Positions 24,599 through 34,125 of a DNA stretch of 64,000 bases are shown one piece after another. The position numbers and the translations under genes are program-made. Each line of letters starts with the position of its first letter. Positions within the stretch are counted from its first letter, which is position 1. Under the pieces are notes generated by a model. The model ran no database searches, had not been told where the DNA came from, and worked only from the letters and a program-made list of their open reading frames with translations. This DNA is from Salinispora cortesiana (lineage in GTDB: Bacteria; Actinomycetota; Actinomycetes; Mycobacteriales; Micromonosporaceae): positions 62,001 to 126,000 of the forward strand of contig NZ_AXVR01000003.1 in assembly GCF_000484695.1 (NCBI RefSeq), given 5' to 3'.

Positions 24599-26460
24599 CC
24601 ACGCCCGGGACGGCAGCGTTGTGGGCGGTGGTCGGCCTGCCCGCCACCGCCGGTGCCGTGCTGGTCGTCACCCGGCCCAGGGATCGGGTCGCGGTGCGGG
24701 TCGCGTTGGCGGTCGCGGCCACGGCCGTGCTGCTATCAGTACTGGTCGCCGTCGCCCGGCCGACGGTGGCGGTGCCGTTCCTGGCCGGCGCGGACTTCGT
24801 GCTGACGGTGGATGGGCTGGCCGCGCTGGTCCTGCCGACGGTGCTGGTGGTGACGTTACTGGTGCTGGTGGCCGCCGTCGGCGAGGCACTCACCCCGGCG
24901 GCGCGGTTCCACGGCCTGATGCTCTTGTTCGCCGCCGCGGCCGCGCTTACCGTGACGGCGGGCACCCTGCCGACGTTGCTCTTCGCCTGGGAGCTGATGG
25001 GCGCTGCGTCGTACGCGTTGATCGGTTTTTGGTGGTGGGACGAGGCCCGAGTAGCCGCCGGCTGTACCGCATTTGTCACCACCCGGGCTGCGGACCTTGG
25101 CCTCTACCTGGCGGCCGGGGCGGCTCTGGCCGGCGGCGCGGGCCTGGCCCTGGTGGACCTCGCCGCCAGCAGCACGGGGTGGCGACACGTACTGGCGGCA
25201 GGAGTCCTCGTCGCGGCGCTCGGCAAGGCCGCGCAGCTACCGTTCTCCTTCTGGCTGTCCCGGGCGATGGCCGGGCCGAGCCCGGTCAGTGCGCTGCTGC
25301 ACTCCGCGGCGATGGTGGCGATGGGCGGCTACCTGCTCCTGCGCACGCAGCCGCTGCTGGCTGCCACCGGCTGGGCCCCGTGGGTGGCCATGTGGGTCGG
25401 CGCGGGGACCGCGCTGCTACTCGGTGCGGTCGCGCTGACCCAGCCCGACCTCAAGCAACTCCTCGCCGCCTCCACCTGCGCGCAGCTCGGGTTCGTGGTG
25501 TTGGCCGCCGGGGCCGGCGCGGTGGCGGGTGGGGCCGCACATCTGGTGGCGCACGCCGCGGTCAAGTCGCTGTTGTTCCTCGCCGCCGGGGCGTGGCTCG
25601 CCGCGCTGGGCACCAAGCAGCTCGCTGGTCTGGCCGGGGTGACCCGGCGGTGGTCGCTGGTCGGCTGGTCGGCCACGGTCGCGCTGCTCGCGTTGGCCGG
25701 GATCGCGCCACTGTCGCTCTGGGCCACCAAGGACGCCATCCTCGCTGCCGTCCGGGAAGAGTCGCCGGCGCTGTACGCGGTTGGCCTCGCGGCCGCGGCG
25801 CTCTCCGCCGCCTACGCGGGGAAGGTTCTCGTCGTGATCTGGCGGCGGGTCCCCGCTGACCAGCAGGGCGCGGTGGACGCGTACCGGGACCAGGAGGAGA
25901 CCGGCACCGGGCGGATTCCCCTGGCCGGGTGGTTGCCGCTGCTGGTGCTGGCGGTCGCCGCCGCCGGCGCCGGGTTGCTGGCGCTGCCACCGACCGGCGC
26001 CGTGGTCGCCCACGCCGTCGGTCAGCCCGGCGGTTACCACCCGGTTCCGATACCGGAACTGGCCGCGTCGGCGCTGATCGCCCTGGCGGCCCTCGTCGTC
26101 GTGGCGCGGTGGCGGGTGCCGGCACCACGCTGGGCGCGGCGGTGGCTGGGCCTTCGACAGGCGGCTTCGGCTCTGGTGACGCGTCCGACCCTGGTGGCCG
26201 GTGCGGCAGCGGCTCGGTTCGACGACCGGGTGCTGGACCGGGGCGTCGCGCAGGCGGCGCGGGCCACGGCCCTCCTGGCCCGGCGGGCCGCGCGGTTCGA
26301 CCAGCGCGGGGTCGACCGGATGGTGGAGGTTGCCGCCGCCGGGCTGCGGCGGCTGGGGCACCTCGCCCGCCGGCCGCAGACCGGGCAACTGCACCAGTAC
26401 TACCTCCAGGCCGTGGTGGTGCTCGTCGTCGGTGCCGTCGTCCTCGTGGTGCTGGGGTAG
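24595..26460 (+). CDS. nuoL: NADH-quinone oxidoreductase subunit L (antiporter-like)
   Basis: 621 residues, about 15 TM segments plus the C-terminal lateral extension ending in a last hydrophobic helix. Key charged residues are kept: Glu in LLFAWELMGAASYALIGFWW, Lys in GKAAQLPFSFWLSRAM, His/Lys in AHAAVKSLLFL, and Lys in PLSLWATKDAIL. NuoL is the distal proton-pumping subunit and is homologous to Mrp antiporter MrpA. The lateral helix region (residues 505-590) is Ala/Arg-rich. Starts within the nuoK stop. Confidence 0.93.
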   Translation: MTTPGTAALWAVVGLPATAGAVLVVTRPRDRVAVRVALAVAATAVLLSVLVAVARPTVAVPFLAGADFVLTVDGLAALVLPTVLVVTLLVLVAAVGEALTPAARFHGLMLLFAAAAALTVTAGTLPTLLFAWELMGAASYALIGFWWWDEARVAAGCTAFVTTRAADLGLYLAAGAALAGGAGLALVDLAASSTGWRHVLAAGVLVAALGKAAQLPFSFWLSRAMAGPSPVSALLHSAAMVAMGGYLLLRTQPLLAATGWAPWVAMWVGAGTALLLGAVALTQPDLKQLLAASTCAQLGFVVLAAGAGAVAGGAAHLVAHAAVKSLLFLAAGAWLAALGTKQLAGLAGVTRRWSLVGWSATVALLALAGIAPLSLWATKDAILAAVREESPALYAVGLAAAALSAAYAGKVLVVIWRRVPADQQGAVDAYRDQEETGTGRIPLAGWLPLLVLAVAAAGAGLLALPPTGAVVAHAVGQPGGYHPVPIPELAASALIALAALVVVARWRVPAPRWARRWLGLRQAASALVTRPTLVAGAAAARFDDRVLDRGVAQAARATALLARRAARFDQRGVDRMVEVAAAGLRRLGHLARRPQTGQLHQYYLQAVVVLVVGAVVLVVLG

Positions 26461-26464
26461 CCGG

Positions 26465-27955
26465 ATGCTTACGGTGATCGTCTTCCTGCCCCTGCTCGTC
26501 GCGGTGGTGCTGGCCGGCGTCCCCCGGTGCAGCGACACCGTCGCGCGGTGGATCTGGGTGGGCGCGGCGACGGTCGAGCTGGCGCTGGTCGGCGTCGTCT
26601 GGGCGGGGTACGAGACGCCGCCGCCGGGACAGCTGGCCTTCGCCGAACGGGCGGCGTGGATCCCCGGGGTGGGCAGCAGCTACCACCTCGGCGTGGACGG
26701 GCTCTCCCTGCCCCTGATGGCGATGACCGCGGTGGTCTTCCTCGCCTGCGCGGTGTACGCGCTGCGGGAGCGGCACCGCCCCCGCGTACAGGCGTCGCTC
26801 TTCCTGTTCCTACAGAGTGTGTGCCTCGGGGTCTTCGCCGCGGCCGACCTGATCCTCTTCTTCGTCTTCTTCGACCTGTCCATCGTCGGGATGTACGCGG
26901 TGATCGCCGGCTGGGGGCACGGCGACCGGGCCCGGTCGGCACTGAAGTTCTTCCTCTACACCTTTCTCGGCTCGCTGGCGCTGCTCACCGGGTTCATCGG
27001 CCTGTACGCGGCCGCCGACCCGCACACCTTCGACATGCCGACCCTCACCGCCGAGAACCCGCTCGCAGGGCGCCCCCTGGCCGGTCCAGTGGTGCTCGCC
27101 GCGATCCTGATCGGCCTGGCGGTGAAGACCCCCACCGTGCCGTTTCACACCTGGTTGCCGCCGGCGCACACCGACGCTCCCGCCGTCGGCTCCGCCGTTC
27201 TGGCCGGGGTGCTGTTGAAGCTGGGTACCTACGGTTTCGTGCGGATCGCCGCACCGATGCTGCCCCAGGCGTGGCGGGGCTGGGCATGGGTCATCGTCGC
27301 CGTCGGGGTGGTGTCGGTCCTCTACGGCGCGCTGGTCGCCCTGGCCCAGACCAACCTCAAGCGGATGATCGCCTACACCTCGATCAATCACATGGGTTAC
27401 GTCGTGCTCGCGGTGGGGGCCGCCGGTCTGGTCAGCGTGGACACCGTCGAACCGCGGGCGGTCGCGGTGACCGGTGCGGTCACCCAGATGGTCAGCCACG
27501 GCCTGATCACCTCCGCCCTGTTCCTGCTCGCCGGGGTCCTGTACGAGCGGGCCGGCAGCTACGACCTGCACGCGTACGGCGGTCTCGCCGCCCCCGCACC
27601 GATCTTCGCCGCGCTCTTCGCCGTCGGCGCCTTCGCCTCCCTCGGCCTGCCGGCCTTCTCCGGCTTTATCGCTGAGTTTCAGGTCTTCGCCGGCAGCATC
27701 GCCACCGCCCCCGTGACGGCGGTGGCGTTGCTCGGCATCCTCGTCACGGCCGCGTTGTTCCTTCGCGCCGGGCAGGCGTTGCTGACCGGCCCCACCACCG
27801 GCTGTGCGAAGGGCTTCGGTGACCTGCGCGCCACCGAGCTGTGGTCGGTGGCGCCGCTGTTGGTGTTGTCCCTGCTTATTGGGGTGTTGCCGCGCCCGCT
27901 GCTCGATTTGGTCGAGCCCGCTGCCCGTACCGTCGTCGACCTGCTCGGCCGGTGA
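26465..27955 (+). CDS. nuoM: NADH-quinone oxidoreductase subunit M (antiporter-like)
   Basis: 496 residues. Seen: LGVDGLSLPLMAMTA, Lys in GLAVKTPTVPFHTWLPPAHT, SINHMGYVVLAVG, Lys in ALAQTNLKRMIAY, and the terminal-helix Glu in PAFSGFIAEFQVFAG. The helix-5 glutamate that is near-invariant in NuoM (VFFEAMLIPMY) is Asp here (VFFDLSIVGMY). Starts five bases after nuoL. Length and the other charged residues are normal, so an active ion channel is likely; the Asp change could tune its pKa. Confidence 0.93.
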   Translation: MLTVIVFLPLLVAVVLAGVPRCSDTVARWIWVGAATVELALVGVVWAGYETPPPGQLAFAERAAWIPGVGSSYHLGVDGLSLPLMAMTAVVFLACAVYALRERHRPRVQASLFLFLQSVCLGVFAAADLILFFVFFDLSIVGMYAVIAGWGHGDRARSALKFFLYTFLGSLALLTGFIGLYAAADPHTFDMPTLTAENPLAGRPLAGPVVLAAILIGLAVKTPTVPFHTWLPPAHTDAPAVGSAVLAGVLLKLGTYGFVRIAAPMLPQAWRGWAWVIVAVGVVSVLYGALVALAQTNLKRMIAYTSINHMGYVVLAVGAAGLVSVDTVEPRAVAVTGAVTQMVSHGLITSALFLLAGVLYERAGSYDLHAYGGLAAPAPIFAALFAVGAFASLGLPAFSGFIAEFQVFAGSIATAPVTAVALLGILVTAALFLRAGQALLTGPTTGCAKGFGDLRATELWSVAPLLVLSLLIGVLPRPLLDLVEPAARTVVDLLGR

Positions 27956-29361
27956 CCCGGGTGGCGTCGGAGATGATGCGCACCGAGCTGCTGCTGCCGG
28001 AGATGCTGCTCGCTGGCGGTGCGCTCGTCGTCCTGCTCGGCGGCTCGTTCACGCCCCGCCACCGGCAGTGGATCCTGCGGGGGGTCGCCGCCGCCGTCTG
28101 CGGCACGGTGATCATCACCGCCGCGGTCGCGCTCTCCGCTCCGGCCAACACTGCTTTCGACGGCTCCTACGCGGTCGACACCGGCACCGGCGTCGCCCGG
28201 ATCCTCGCCGCCGCCGGCTGCCTCCTCGTTCTCGCCCTCGCCGGGGACGCCCTCGCCGGGGCTGCCCGGGAGAGCGACGCCTACGCGTTGCTGCTCTTCG
28301 CCACCGCCGGGGCGGTGCTGCTCGCCGGCGCCACCGATCTGCTCGCCCTGGTAGTCGGCTTTCTGCTGGCCAGCATCCCGCTGTACGCGCTGATCGGCCT
28401 GACCGGCACCGGCGCTGGCGCCGAAGCGGTGCTGAAGACCTACCTCCTCGGCGCCCTCTTCGGCATCCTGCTCCTGCTCGGTGTCACGCTGCTCTCCGGG
28501 ACCACCGGCACCACGGCCTACGCCGAACTCGCCGTTCGGCTGCCGGACGCCCCGCGCTCGGTGGTCACCGCCGCCGCCGTCGCGGTGATCGGCGGGTTGA
28601 TGTTCAAAGCCGGCGGACTCCCCGCGCACTTCTGGATTCCCGACGCGGCCCAGGGCGGTACGGCCATGGCGGCTACGTTTCTCACCACCGTGCCCAAGAT
28701 CGGTGCGTTGATCGCGGTCCACCGGCTCGCCGGGGTCCTCCCCGGCACCTCGAACTGGCCGGCGGTGGTGGCCACGTTGGCCGTGGCGTCCATGCTGCTG
28801 GGTAACCTCGCCGCGTACTGGCAGACCGATGTGCGGCGGCTGCTCGGCTGGTCAACGGTGAGCCAGGTCGGCTACCTGTTGGTGCCCGTGGTCGCCACCG
28901 GACGCAGCGACCTGGCCCAGCCGGCGTTGTTGGTCTATCTCGCCGGCTACACCGTCACCAACGTCGCCGCCTTCGCGGTCACCGCCGCGCTACCCCGGCA
29001 CCGCGACCGTACGTCCTGGCGCGGGGTGGCGGCGGCCGCACCGTGGCTGGCCGCCGCCCTGGTGGTGGCGCTGCTCGGTTTGGTCGGCACCCCGCCGACA
29101 GCGATCTTCGTCGGGAAGCTGACCGCCGCGAGCGCCGCCTGGGACGGCGGATACCCGGTGCTGGCGGCCGTCGTCTTCATCAACTCCGCGCTCAGCCTCT
29201 TCTACTACCTACGGTGGCTGGTTCCGCTCTATCAGCCCTGGGCGGTCGCCCCGCCCGACCGCCCAGGGAGATGGAGCGCGACGGTGGCTGTCGTGGCCGC
29301 CGCGCTTAGCCTCGTCGTTGGGGTCGCCGCCGGCCTGGTGTGGCGGGCCGCCGGCGGGTAG
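27952..29361 (+). CDS. nuoN: NADH-quinone oxidoreductase subunit N (antiporter-like)
   Basis: 469 residues from GTG 27952, overlapping the nuoM stop (GTGA). Seen: Lys in LMFKAGGLPAHFWIPDAAQG, second Lys in TTVPKIGALIAVHRL, SQVGYLL, and Lys in TPPTAIFVGKLTAAS. The helix-5 glutamate, in E. coli LGIELISLPLF, is replaced by Leu in VGFLLASIPLYALIGL. That Glu pairs with the first Lys in the usual proton path, so this subunit may not pump in the standard way. It is the last gene of the cluster; no nuoC, E, F, G or I is present. Confidence 0.93.
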   Translation: MTRVASEMMRTELLLPEMLLAGGALVVLLGGSFTPRHRQWILRGVAAAVCGTVIITAAVALSAPANTAFDGSYAVDTGTGVARILAAAGCLLVLALAGDALAGAARESDAYALLLFATAGAVLLAGATDLLALVVGFLLASIPLYALIGLTGTGAGAEAVLKTYLLGALFGILLLLGVTLLSGTTGTTAYAELAVRLPDAPRSVVTAAAVAVIGGLMFKAGGLPAHFWIPDAAQGGTAMAATFLTTVPKIGALIAVHRLAGVLPGTSNWPAVVATLAVASMLLGNLAAYWQTDVRRLLGWSTVSQVGYLLVPVVATGRSDLAQPALLVYLAGYTVTNVAAFAVTAALPRHRDRTSWRGVAAAAPWLAAALVVALLGLVGTPPTAIFVGKLTAASAAWDGGYPVLAAVVFINSALSLFYYLRWLVPLYQPWAVAPPDRPGRWSATVAVVAAALSLVVGVAAGLVWRAAGG

Positions 29362-29402
29362 CGAGCCGGCGCCTGAGGTCAGCGGCGGGGTCCACCGGGC
29401 AG

Positions 29403-30167
29403 CTACCGACCGGTGAACCGTGGCGCCCGCTTGTCGAGGAAGGCCTGCATCCCCTCCCGCTGGTCGGCGGTGCCGAACAGGGAGTGGAAGCTGCGTCGCT
29501 CAAAGAGGACCCCCTCCCGCAGGCCGGTCTCCAGCGCGCGGTCGATCGCCTCGCAGGCGGCCGTGGTGGCTGCCTTGCCGAAGCCGGCCACCGTCCGGGC
29601 CACCGCCGCCGCCTCCGCCAGCAGCCGGTCGGCCGGAACGACCCGGGAGACCAGGCCGCTGCGCTCGGCCTCCTCGGCAGTCATGAGCCGGCCGGTCAGA
29701 ATCAGGTCCATGGCCTTGGCCCTGCCCACGAGCCGGGTCAGCCGCTGGGTGCCACCGATGCCGGGGATCACGCCGAGTTTGATCTCCGGCTGCCCGAAGT
29801 GAGCCGTGTCGGCGGCGACGATGATGTCGCACATCATGGCCAGTTCACAACCGCCGCCGAGGGCGTAGCCGGCGACCGCCGCCACGGTGGGCGTACGAAG
29901 TGCAGTGAACGCCTCCCAGCCGGCGAAGAAGTCCTCGACCACCATCTCCGCGGCCGACTTCGCCGCCATCTCCCGGATGTCCGCACCCGCGGCGAAGAAC
30001 TGGTCAGTGCCGGTGAGGACGAAACAGCCGACTCCCGGGTCGGCATCCAGGGGCCGCAACGTGGCCAGCAGCTCGGTCAGCAGTTCGGTGTTGAGCGCGT
30101 TGCGGGCGGCGGGCCGGTTCAGCCGTACGGTGACGACCCGGTCGGTCCGCTCCACGATGAGATTCAC
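29403..30167 (-). CDS. Enoyl-CoA hydratase/isomerase family protein
   Basis: 254 residues from GTG 30167, preceded by aaggagc. Crotonase fold: [11 protein letters not shown], the oxyanion-hole stretch [28 protein letters not shown], and both hydratase glutamates in GGCELAM and [12 protein letters not shown]. It should hydrate trans-2-enoyl-CoA to 3-hydroxyacyl-CoA. It is the last gene of the minus-strand cassette, 17 bases after the TM reductase gene, so it probably acts on a thioester related to the adenylation protein upstream. It could equally be ordinary beta-oxidation. Confidence 0.92.
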   Translation of the reverse strand: MNLIVERTDRVVTVRLNRPAARNALNTELLTELLATLRPLDADPGVGCFVLTGTDQFFAAGADIREMAAKSAAEMVVEDFFAGWEAFTALRTPTVAAVAGYALGGGCELAMMCDIIVAADTAHFGQPEIKLGVIPGIGGTQRLTRLVGRAKAMDLILTGRLMTAEEAERSGLVSRVVPADRLLAEAAAVARTVAGFGKAATTAACEAIDRALETGLREGVLFERRSFHSLFGTADQREGMQAFLDKRAPRFTGR

Positions 30168-30184
30168 AGTCTGCTCCTTGTCGC

Positions 30185-31576
30185 TCAGGAGTCCCAGATG
30201 GCGCCGTAGGCGGGGATGCCGCGTTGCTCCAGCCCGTGGACGACCTGCCAGGTCAGCTTCTTGTTGGAGATGCAGATGACGGCTTCGGCGCCGTGTTCGC
30301 GGTAGGCGCGGTAGGCCAGGGCCACCATGTCGGGCTTACCGTCGGTGGCGGTGTCCCAGATCGTGGCGCCCGGCCGGGCGGTGAGAATCTCGTCGATCAA
30401 CGCGTCGCCGTAGGTGCTCCGGGGGCTACGGACCGCCCAGACCAGGTGCGACGGGACCGCATCTGCCAGCAGGTGGGGCAGTACCGGCCCGATCCCGCTG
30501 CCGGTGGCGACGTAGACCACCTTGGTGAAGAGCGTTTCGATGTTGGCCACCCCGGCGGTGGTGACGCCCTTGACCCACAGGTGGGACGGGGGATCGTCAA
30601 CGAGGGCGCCAGTCCAGTCGCCCGCGCGGGAGATGGTGATGCGGAAGTGCCGTTCCCCCGGCGCGGGAACGTTGGCGAACGAGTGCCACTCCAGCAGCGG
30701 GCTACGGCTGACCGCGGTGGAGGAGCCGGGGAAGGGAACCCGGCGTCGCTCGAGCTGGACCAGCGCGACGTGGGTGGAGGGTCGTTCGACGGCCACGGGC
30801 ACCTTGCGCAGCCGGAGCCACGGCAGGGCGACGCTGAACGTCATCAGGGCGAGCGCCCAGCTGCTCGGCTCGGTCAGCAGCGCGGTGGCGAGTGGTCGGG
30901 AGCCGGGTTCTGCGGCGATCCTCAGTACCGTCAGCGCCCAGAACAGCGTCAGGGCCAGCCACCCGCCGAAGCGGTGGACCCGCTCGAACAGGTCGTGGTG
31001 CCGGGCGCGTACCGGTGGCAGGGCGGTGCCGCAGACGGTGAGGAGCAGCGCGACCAACAGGTAGGTCACGACCAGGGTCGCGGGCAGGCCCGAGCCGGCC
31101 CGAAGGGCCTCGACGGTGGCGGTTGCGGCGAAGGCGAGGAACCACAGGGTCCCGGCGAGCGCACCGCCGACGTGTAGCCCACCGAAGTGGTAGACCTTGC
31201 CGAGGGTACGGCGGATGCGCAGGGGCCAACTCGGTCGGGCCCGGGTGGCCAGCCAGAAGAAGAGATTGATGACGTACTGCTGTCGGACGACGACGGCGAG
31301 GGTGAAGTTTGCCAAGGTCAGGCCGGCGAGCTGGGAGGTCGGTAGCTCGGCGGTGGACCATCCGCCGGTGCCGAGCCCGTACCCGGCCACGCCGAGATTC
31401 ACGACGAGCACCACCGCGGTCAGCCGGTGGTAGTGGATCAACACCGGGTGCGTGAAGATTCGCCGCGGTAGTGGGAGTTGAGGTGGCAGCTCGGCGCTGC
31501 GGGTGGAGCGCGCCGAGCCCGAAGCTGCGCTGGCCGGTGGCGCGGGCGGTGTTTTGGTCAGCGGGGCGGTGGTCAT
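30185..31576 (-). CDS. Six-TM protein with ferredoxin-reductase-like tail (TmpL-like)
   Basis: 463 residues. About 40 polar N-terminal residues, then six TM segments near 50-70, 85-110, 130-157, 165-188, 202-222 and 232-252, with His residues at the membrane edges ([31 protein letters not shown]) that could hold haem. The soluble C-terminal half is a flavin/NAD(P) reductase-like module: [10 protein letters not shown] for the flavin, [18 protein letters not shown] for the nucleotide, and a Rossmann end [10 protein letters not shown]. It overlaps the adenylation gene by four bases. Fungal TmpL joins an AMP-binding domain, six TM helices and an FAD/NAD(P) domain in this order, so the two genes look like its split form. 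Confidence 0.75.
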   Translation of the reverse strand: MTTAPLTKTPPAPPASAASGSARSTRSAELPPQLPLPRRIFTHPVLIHYHRLTAVVLVVNLGVAGYGLGTGGWSTAELPTSQLAGLTLANFTLAVVVRQQYVINLFFWLATRARPSWPLRIRRTLGKVYHFGGLHVGGALAGTLWFLAFAATATVEALRAGSGLPATLVVTYLLVALLLTVCGTALPPVRARHHDLFERVHRFGGWLALTLFWALTVLRIAAEPGSRPLATALLTEPSSWALALMTFSVALPWLRLRKVPVAVERPSTHVALVQLERRRVPFPGSSTAVSRSPLLEWHSFANVPAPGERHFRITISRAGDWTGALVDDPPSHLWVKGVTTAGVANIETLFTKVVYVATGSGIGPVLPHLLADAVPSHLVWAVRSPRSTYGDALIDEILTARPGATIWDTATDGKPDMVALAYRAYREHGAEAVICISNKKLTWQVVHGLEQRGIPAYGAIWDS

Positions 31577-33219
31577 CGCGTCGCCTCTCGCTCGTGGTCG
31601 GCTACGAGCCGGCGGAGGGCGGTCTTATCGATCTTTCCTCGGCTGGTCATGGGAAGTTCCGGCAGGGTGTGCACGGTCTCGGGCACGCAGTAGTACGGCA
31701 GCGCCTCGGAGACGGCCATCCGGGCGAGCCCGGGATCCACCTGGGTGGGCGCCACGAATGAGACGAGAGTGCGGTCATCCAGTTTGATGGTCGCCGCTCG
31801 GATGCAGCCCGGTACCGCCTCCAGGATCGCCGACACCGAGTCCAGCTCCACCCGAAAGCCGCGGACCTTCACCTGGTCGTCGGTCCGTCCGAAGTGCTCC
31901 AACTGGCCGTCGGGAGTCCAGCGTCCCAGATCCCGGGTGCGAAACATTCGGCGTCCACCGCCGAGGAACGGGTCGAGGGCGTACCGTTCGGCGGTGAGCT
32001 GGGGGTTTCCGAGGTACCCGGCCGATACACAGTCGCCTCCGGCCCACATCTCGCCGACCGTGCCGATCGGGCAGGGCCGAAGGTTGGCGTCGAGCACGTA
32101 CACGGTGTTGTTGGGGGTTGGTCGGCCAATGGTGAGTCGTTCGGCGGCCGGGTGGTGCCGACTCATCGTGTTGACGATTGTGGTTTCGGTTGGGCCGCAG
32201 GAGTTGTAGAAGGAACAGACCGTGGACCAGGTGTCCGCGAGTGGGCGGGGGCAGGGCTCGCCGGCGACCGCCACGACCTTGACCCGGTGACACTGGTCTG
32301 GGTCGATGCGGCTGAGCACCGTGGGGGTCGCGACGATGACGTCCACGCGGGACATCGTCTCGGCGATGTCCGCGCCGCGAATGACGAGCGTGGCACCGTG
32401 GCTGAGCGCCCCCAGAATCTCCCAGGCGGCCATGTCGAAGGCGATGTTGAGAATCTGGCCGACCCGCCATCCCGGCTGGATACCGAGGTCACCCGGGGAG
32501 GTCAGCAGGACGTTGCAGATGTTGCGGTGGGTCACGACCACCCCGTTGGGCCGGCCGGTGCTGCCCGAGGTGAAGAGCACGTAGCAGGGGTCGTCGGGCT
32601 GGATCGACGTCGTCGGGGTGAAGGGACGGACGGAGCCTTCCGCGGGCTCCGCGGCCAGGCTGTCCAGGGCGATCACGACGTGGCCCTCGGGAGCCGGAAT
32701 GCGTTCGGCGGTGGCGGTGAGCGTCAGGATCACCCGGGTCTCGGCGGTCTGGATGACATGCTGCAGCTGGGCTGCGGGCACGGAGTCGATGTGCTGCGGT
32801 ACGTAGGCTGCGCCGGACTTCAAGGCCGCGATCAGGCCGACGACCATGGGGATCGACCGCCGGACGAAGAGCGCGACCCGGTCGCCGGGACGGACACCGG
32901 CGGCGGCGAGCCGGGCTGCCAGCTGGTCGGCCCGCCGGTCCAGCTCGCGATAGGTGATGGTTTCGGCGCCGTGTTCGACGGCGACGGCGTCCGGAGTGAC
33001 GGTGGCCCAGTACTCGAAGGCGTGGTGGATGTGGGAGTACGCGACGGATTCGGTGCTCCCATAACCGAAGCGTACGAATAGCTCGCGGTCGCGGGGCGAC
33101 AGTGTTGCCAGTGGTTCCGACAGTTGACGGGTGCGGGGCGGGGCGGGCACGTTCGGGTGGCTGGTGACTCGGGTCGAAGCGGTTGTCTTTCCGGTTGGGG
33201 TAGTCGAGGTGCGCTGCAT
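31573..33219 (-). CDS. NRPS-like adenylation protein (no carrier domain)
   Basis: 548 residues, one A domain. Core motifs in order: TYRELDRRADQLAARL (A1-A2), LFTSGSTGRPNGVVVTH (A3, Asn for the usual Lys), FDMAAWEILGALSHG (A4), NSCGPTETT (A5, Cys for Tyr), GEMWAGGDCVSAGYLG (A6), RTRDLGRW (A7), GRTDDQVKVRGFRVELD (A8) and the catalytic Lys in SRGKIDK (A10). It activates an amino or other carboxylic acid, but no carrier protein is fused or adjacent. ATGA overlap with the TM reductase gene. The start is followed by about 50 low-complexity residues; an ATG at 33219 is used. The specificity pocket is not decodable by eye. Confidence 0.9.
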   Translation of the reverse strand: MQRTSTTPTGKTTASTRVTSHPNVPAPPRTRQLSEPLATLSPRDRELFVRFGYGSTESVAYSHIHHAFEYWATVTPDAVAVEHGAETITYRELDRRADQLAARLAAAGVRPGDRVALFVRRSIPMVVGLIAALKSGAAYVPQHIDSVPAAQLQHVIQTAETRVILTLTATAERIPAPEGHVVIALDSLAAEPAEGSVRPFTPTTSIQPDDPCYVLFTSGSTGRPNGVVVTHRNICNVLLTSPGDLGIQPGWRVGQILNIAFDMAAWEILGALSHGATLVIRGADIAETMSRVDVIVATPTVLSRIDPDQCHRVKVVAVAGEPCPRPLADTWSTVCSFYNSCGPTETTIVNTMSRHHPAAERLTIGRPTPNNTVYVLDANLRPCPIGTVGEMWAGGDCVSAGYLGNPQLTAERYALDPFLGGGRRMFRTRDLGRWTPDGQLEHFGRTDDQVKVRGFRVELDSVSAILEAVPGCIRAATIKLDDRTLVSFVAPTQVDPGLARMAVSEALPYYCVPETVHTLPELPMTSRGKIDKTALRRLVADHEREATR

Positions 33220-33468
33220 GGGTCCTACTTCCTGGCTCGGGTTCCAGACCGATGGCGACAGCGCAGGTCGCCGTTTCCAGAGAAGCGGACCGATTCTGAA
33301 TGGTCAGCCTTATTTCAATTTACGTAAGTAAATGGTAATAGCTTCCGGTATGTCTGGTCTGGGGGTTGGCTCAGGGGTGGGTTCGGCTCCGGTCCGGTTC
33401 TTCGGGTGCGGATGCGGGCCTCCGGCGGCAGGGCGGTGCCGTGTCAACCGGTGCCAGTGCCCCGGTCG

Positions 33469-34125
33469 CTACGCCGGAAGCAGCACCGCCGCGGTGCGGA
33501 CCAGGCCGTCGTCGATGGCGAACCGGCCGGACACCGTGGCCGGTGGGGCGTGCACCGGGGCGGCGGCTACCCGCGCGGGGGCGATCCGGGCGGTGAATCG
33601 ACCCGCCTCCGGATCCAGCGTCACGGTCGCGTCATGGAAGTCCAGCCAGGTGCCGACGACCGGGTGCCAGACCTTGTAGACCGTCTCCTTCGCGCTGAAT
33701 ACCACGGTGGGCCAGGAGACGCCGCGGGGCAACTGCGGAAACAGCGCCTCCTCCTCCGGCAGGCAGATCGCCTGGACCACCCCCGGGCTCAGCGGCCGGT
33801 GCTGCTCGGCGTCGAGGCCGACCGACCGGATCTCGCCGGCCCGGGCCGCGGCGGCGGCGCAGTAGCCGCGGGTGTGGGTGATCGCCCCGACCACCCCGGC
33901 CGGCCAGACCGGCGCTCGGTTGGCGGCGGTGGGGAGGGCGACCGGCGACTGGCCGAGCGCGGAGATGGCGCGGCGTGCGCAGACGCGACCAGCGGTGAAA
34001 TCCCGACGCCGGCTGGTCACGACTCGATCGCCGAGGCCCGCCTGCTCCTCCGGCAACAGCGCGCCCTCCCAGTCGGACGGCTCCGCGACCACGACCGCGA
34101 CGGTGGCGGGCAGCAGGTCACGCAT
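33469..34125 (-). CDS. Sfp-type 4'-phosphopantetheinyl transferase
   Basis: 218 residues from ATG 34125 with ggag upstream. Transfers phosphopantetheine from CoA to carrier proteins of PKS, NRPS or fatty-acid synthesis. Seen: EGALLPEEQAGLGDRVVTSR and RRRDFTAGRVCARRAI near the N-terminus, PVWPAGVVGAITHTRGYCAA, the Mg-binding GLDAEQHRPLSPGV, and FSAKETVYKVWHPVVG, the F-S/W-KE-x-x-x-K signature. It closely resembles EntD/Sfp-like actinomycete enzymes. It is 249 bp upstream of the adenylation gene on the same strand and may serve the biosynthetic cluster at the left of the window. Confidence 0.93.
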   Translation of the reverse strand: MRDLLPATVAVVVAEPSDWEGALLPEEQAGLGDRVVTSRRRDFTAGRVCARRAISALGQSPVALPTAANRAPVWPAGVVGAITHTRGYCAAAAARAGEIRSVGLDAEQHRPLSPGVVQAICLPEEEALFPQLPRGVSWPTVVFSAKETVYKVWHPVVGTWLDFHDATVTLDPEAGRFTARIAPARVAAAPVHAPPATVSGRFAIDDGLVRTAAVLLPA

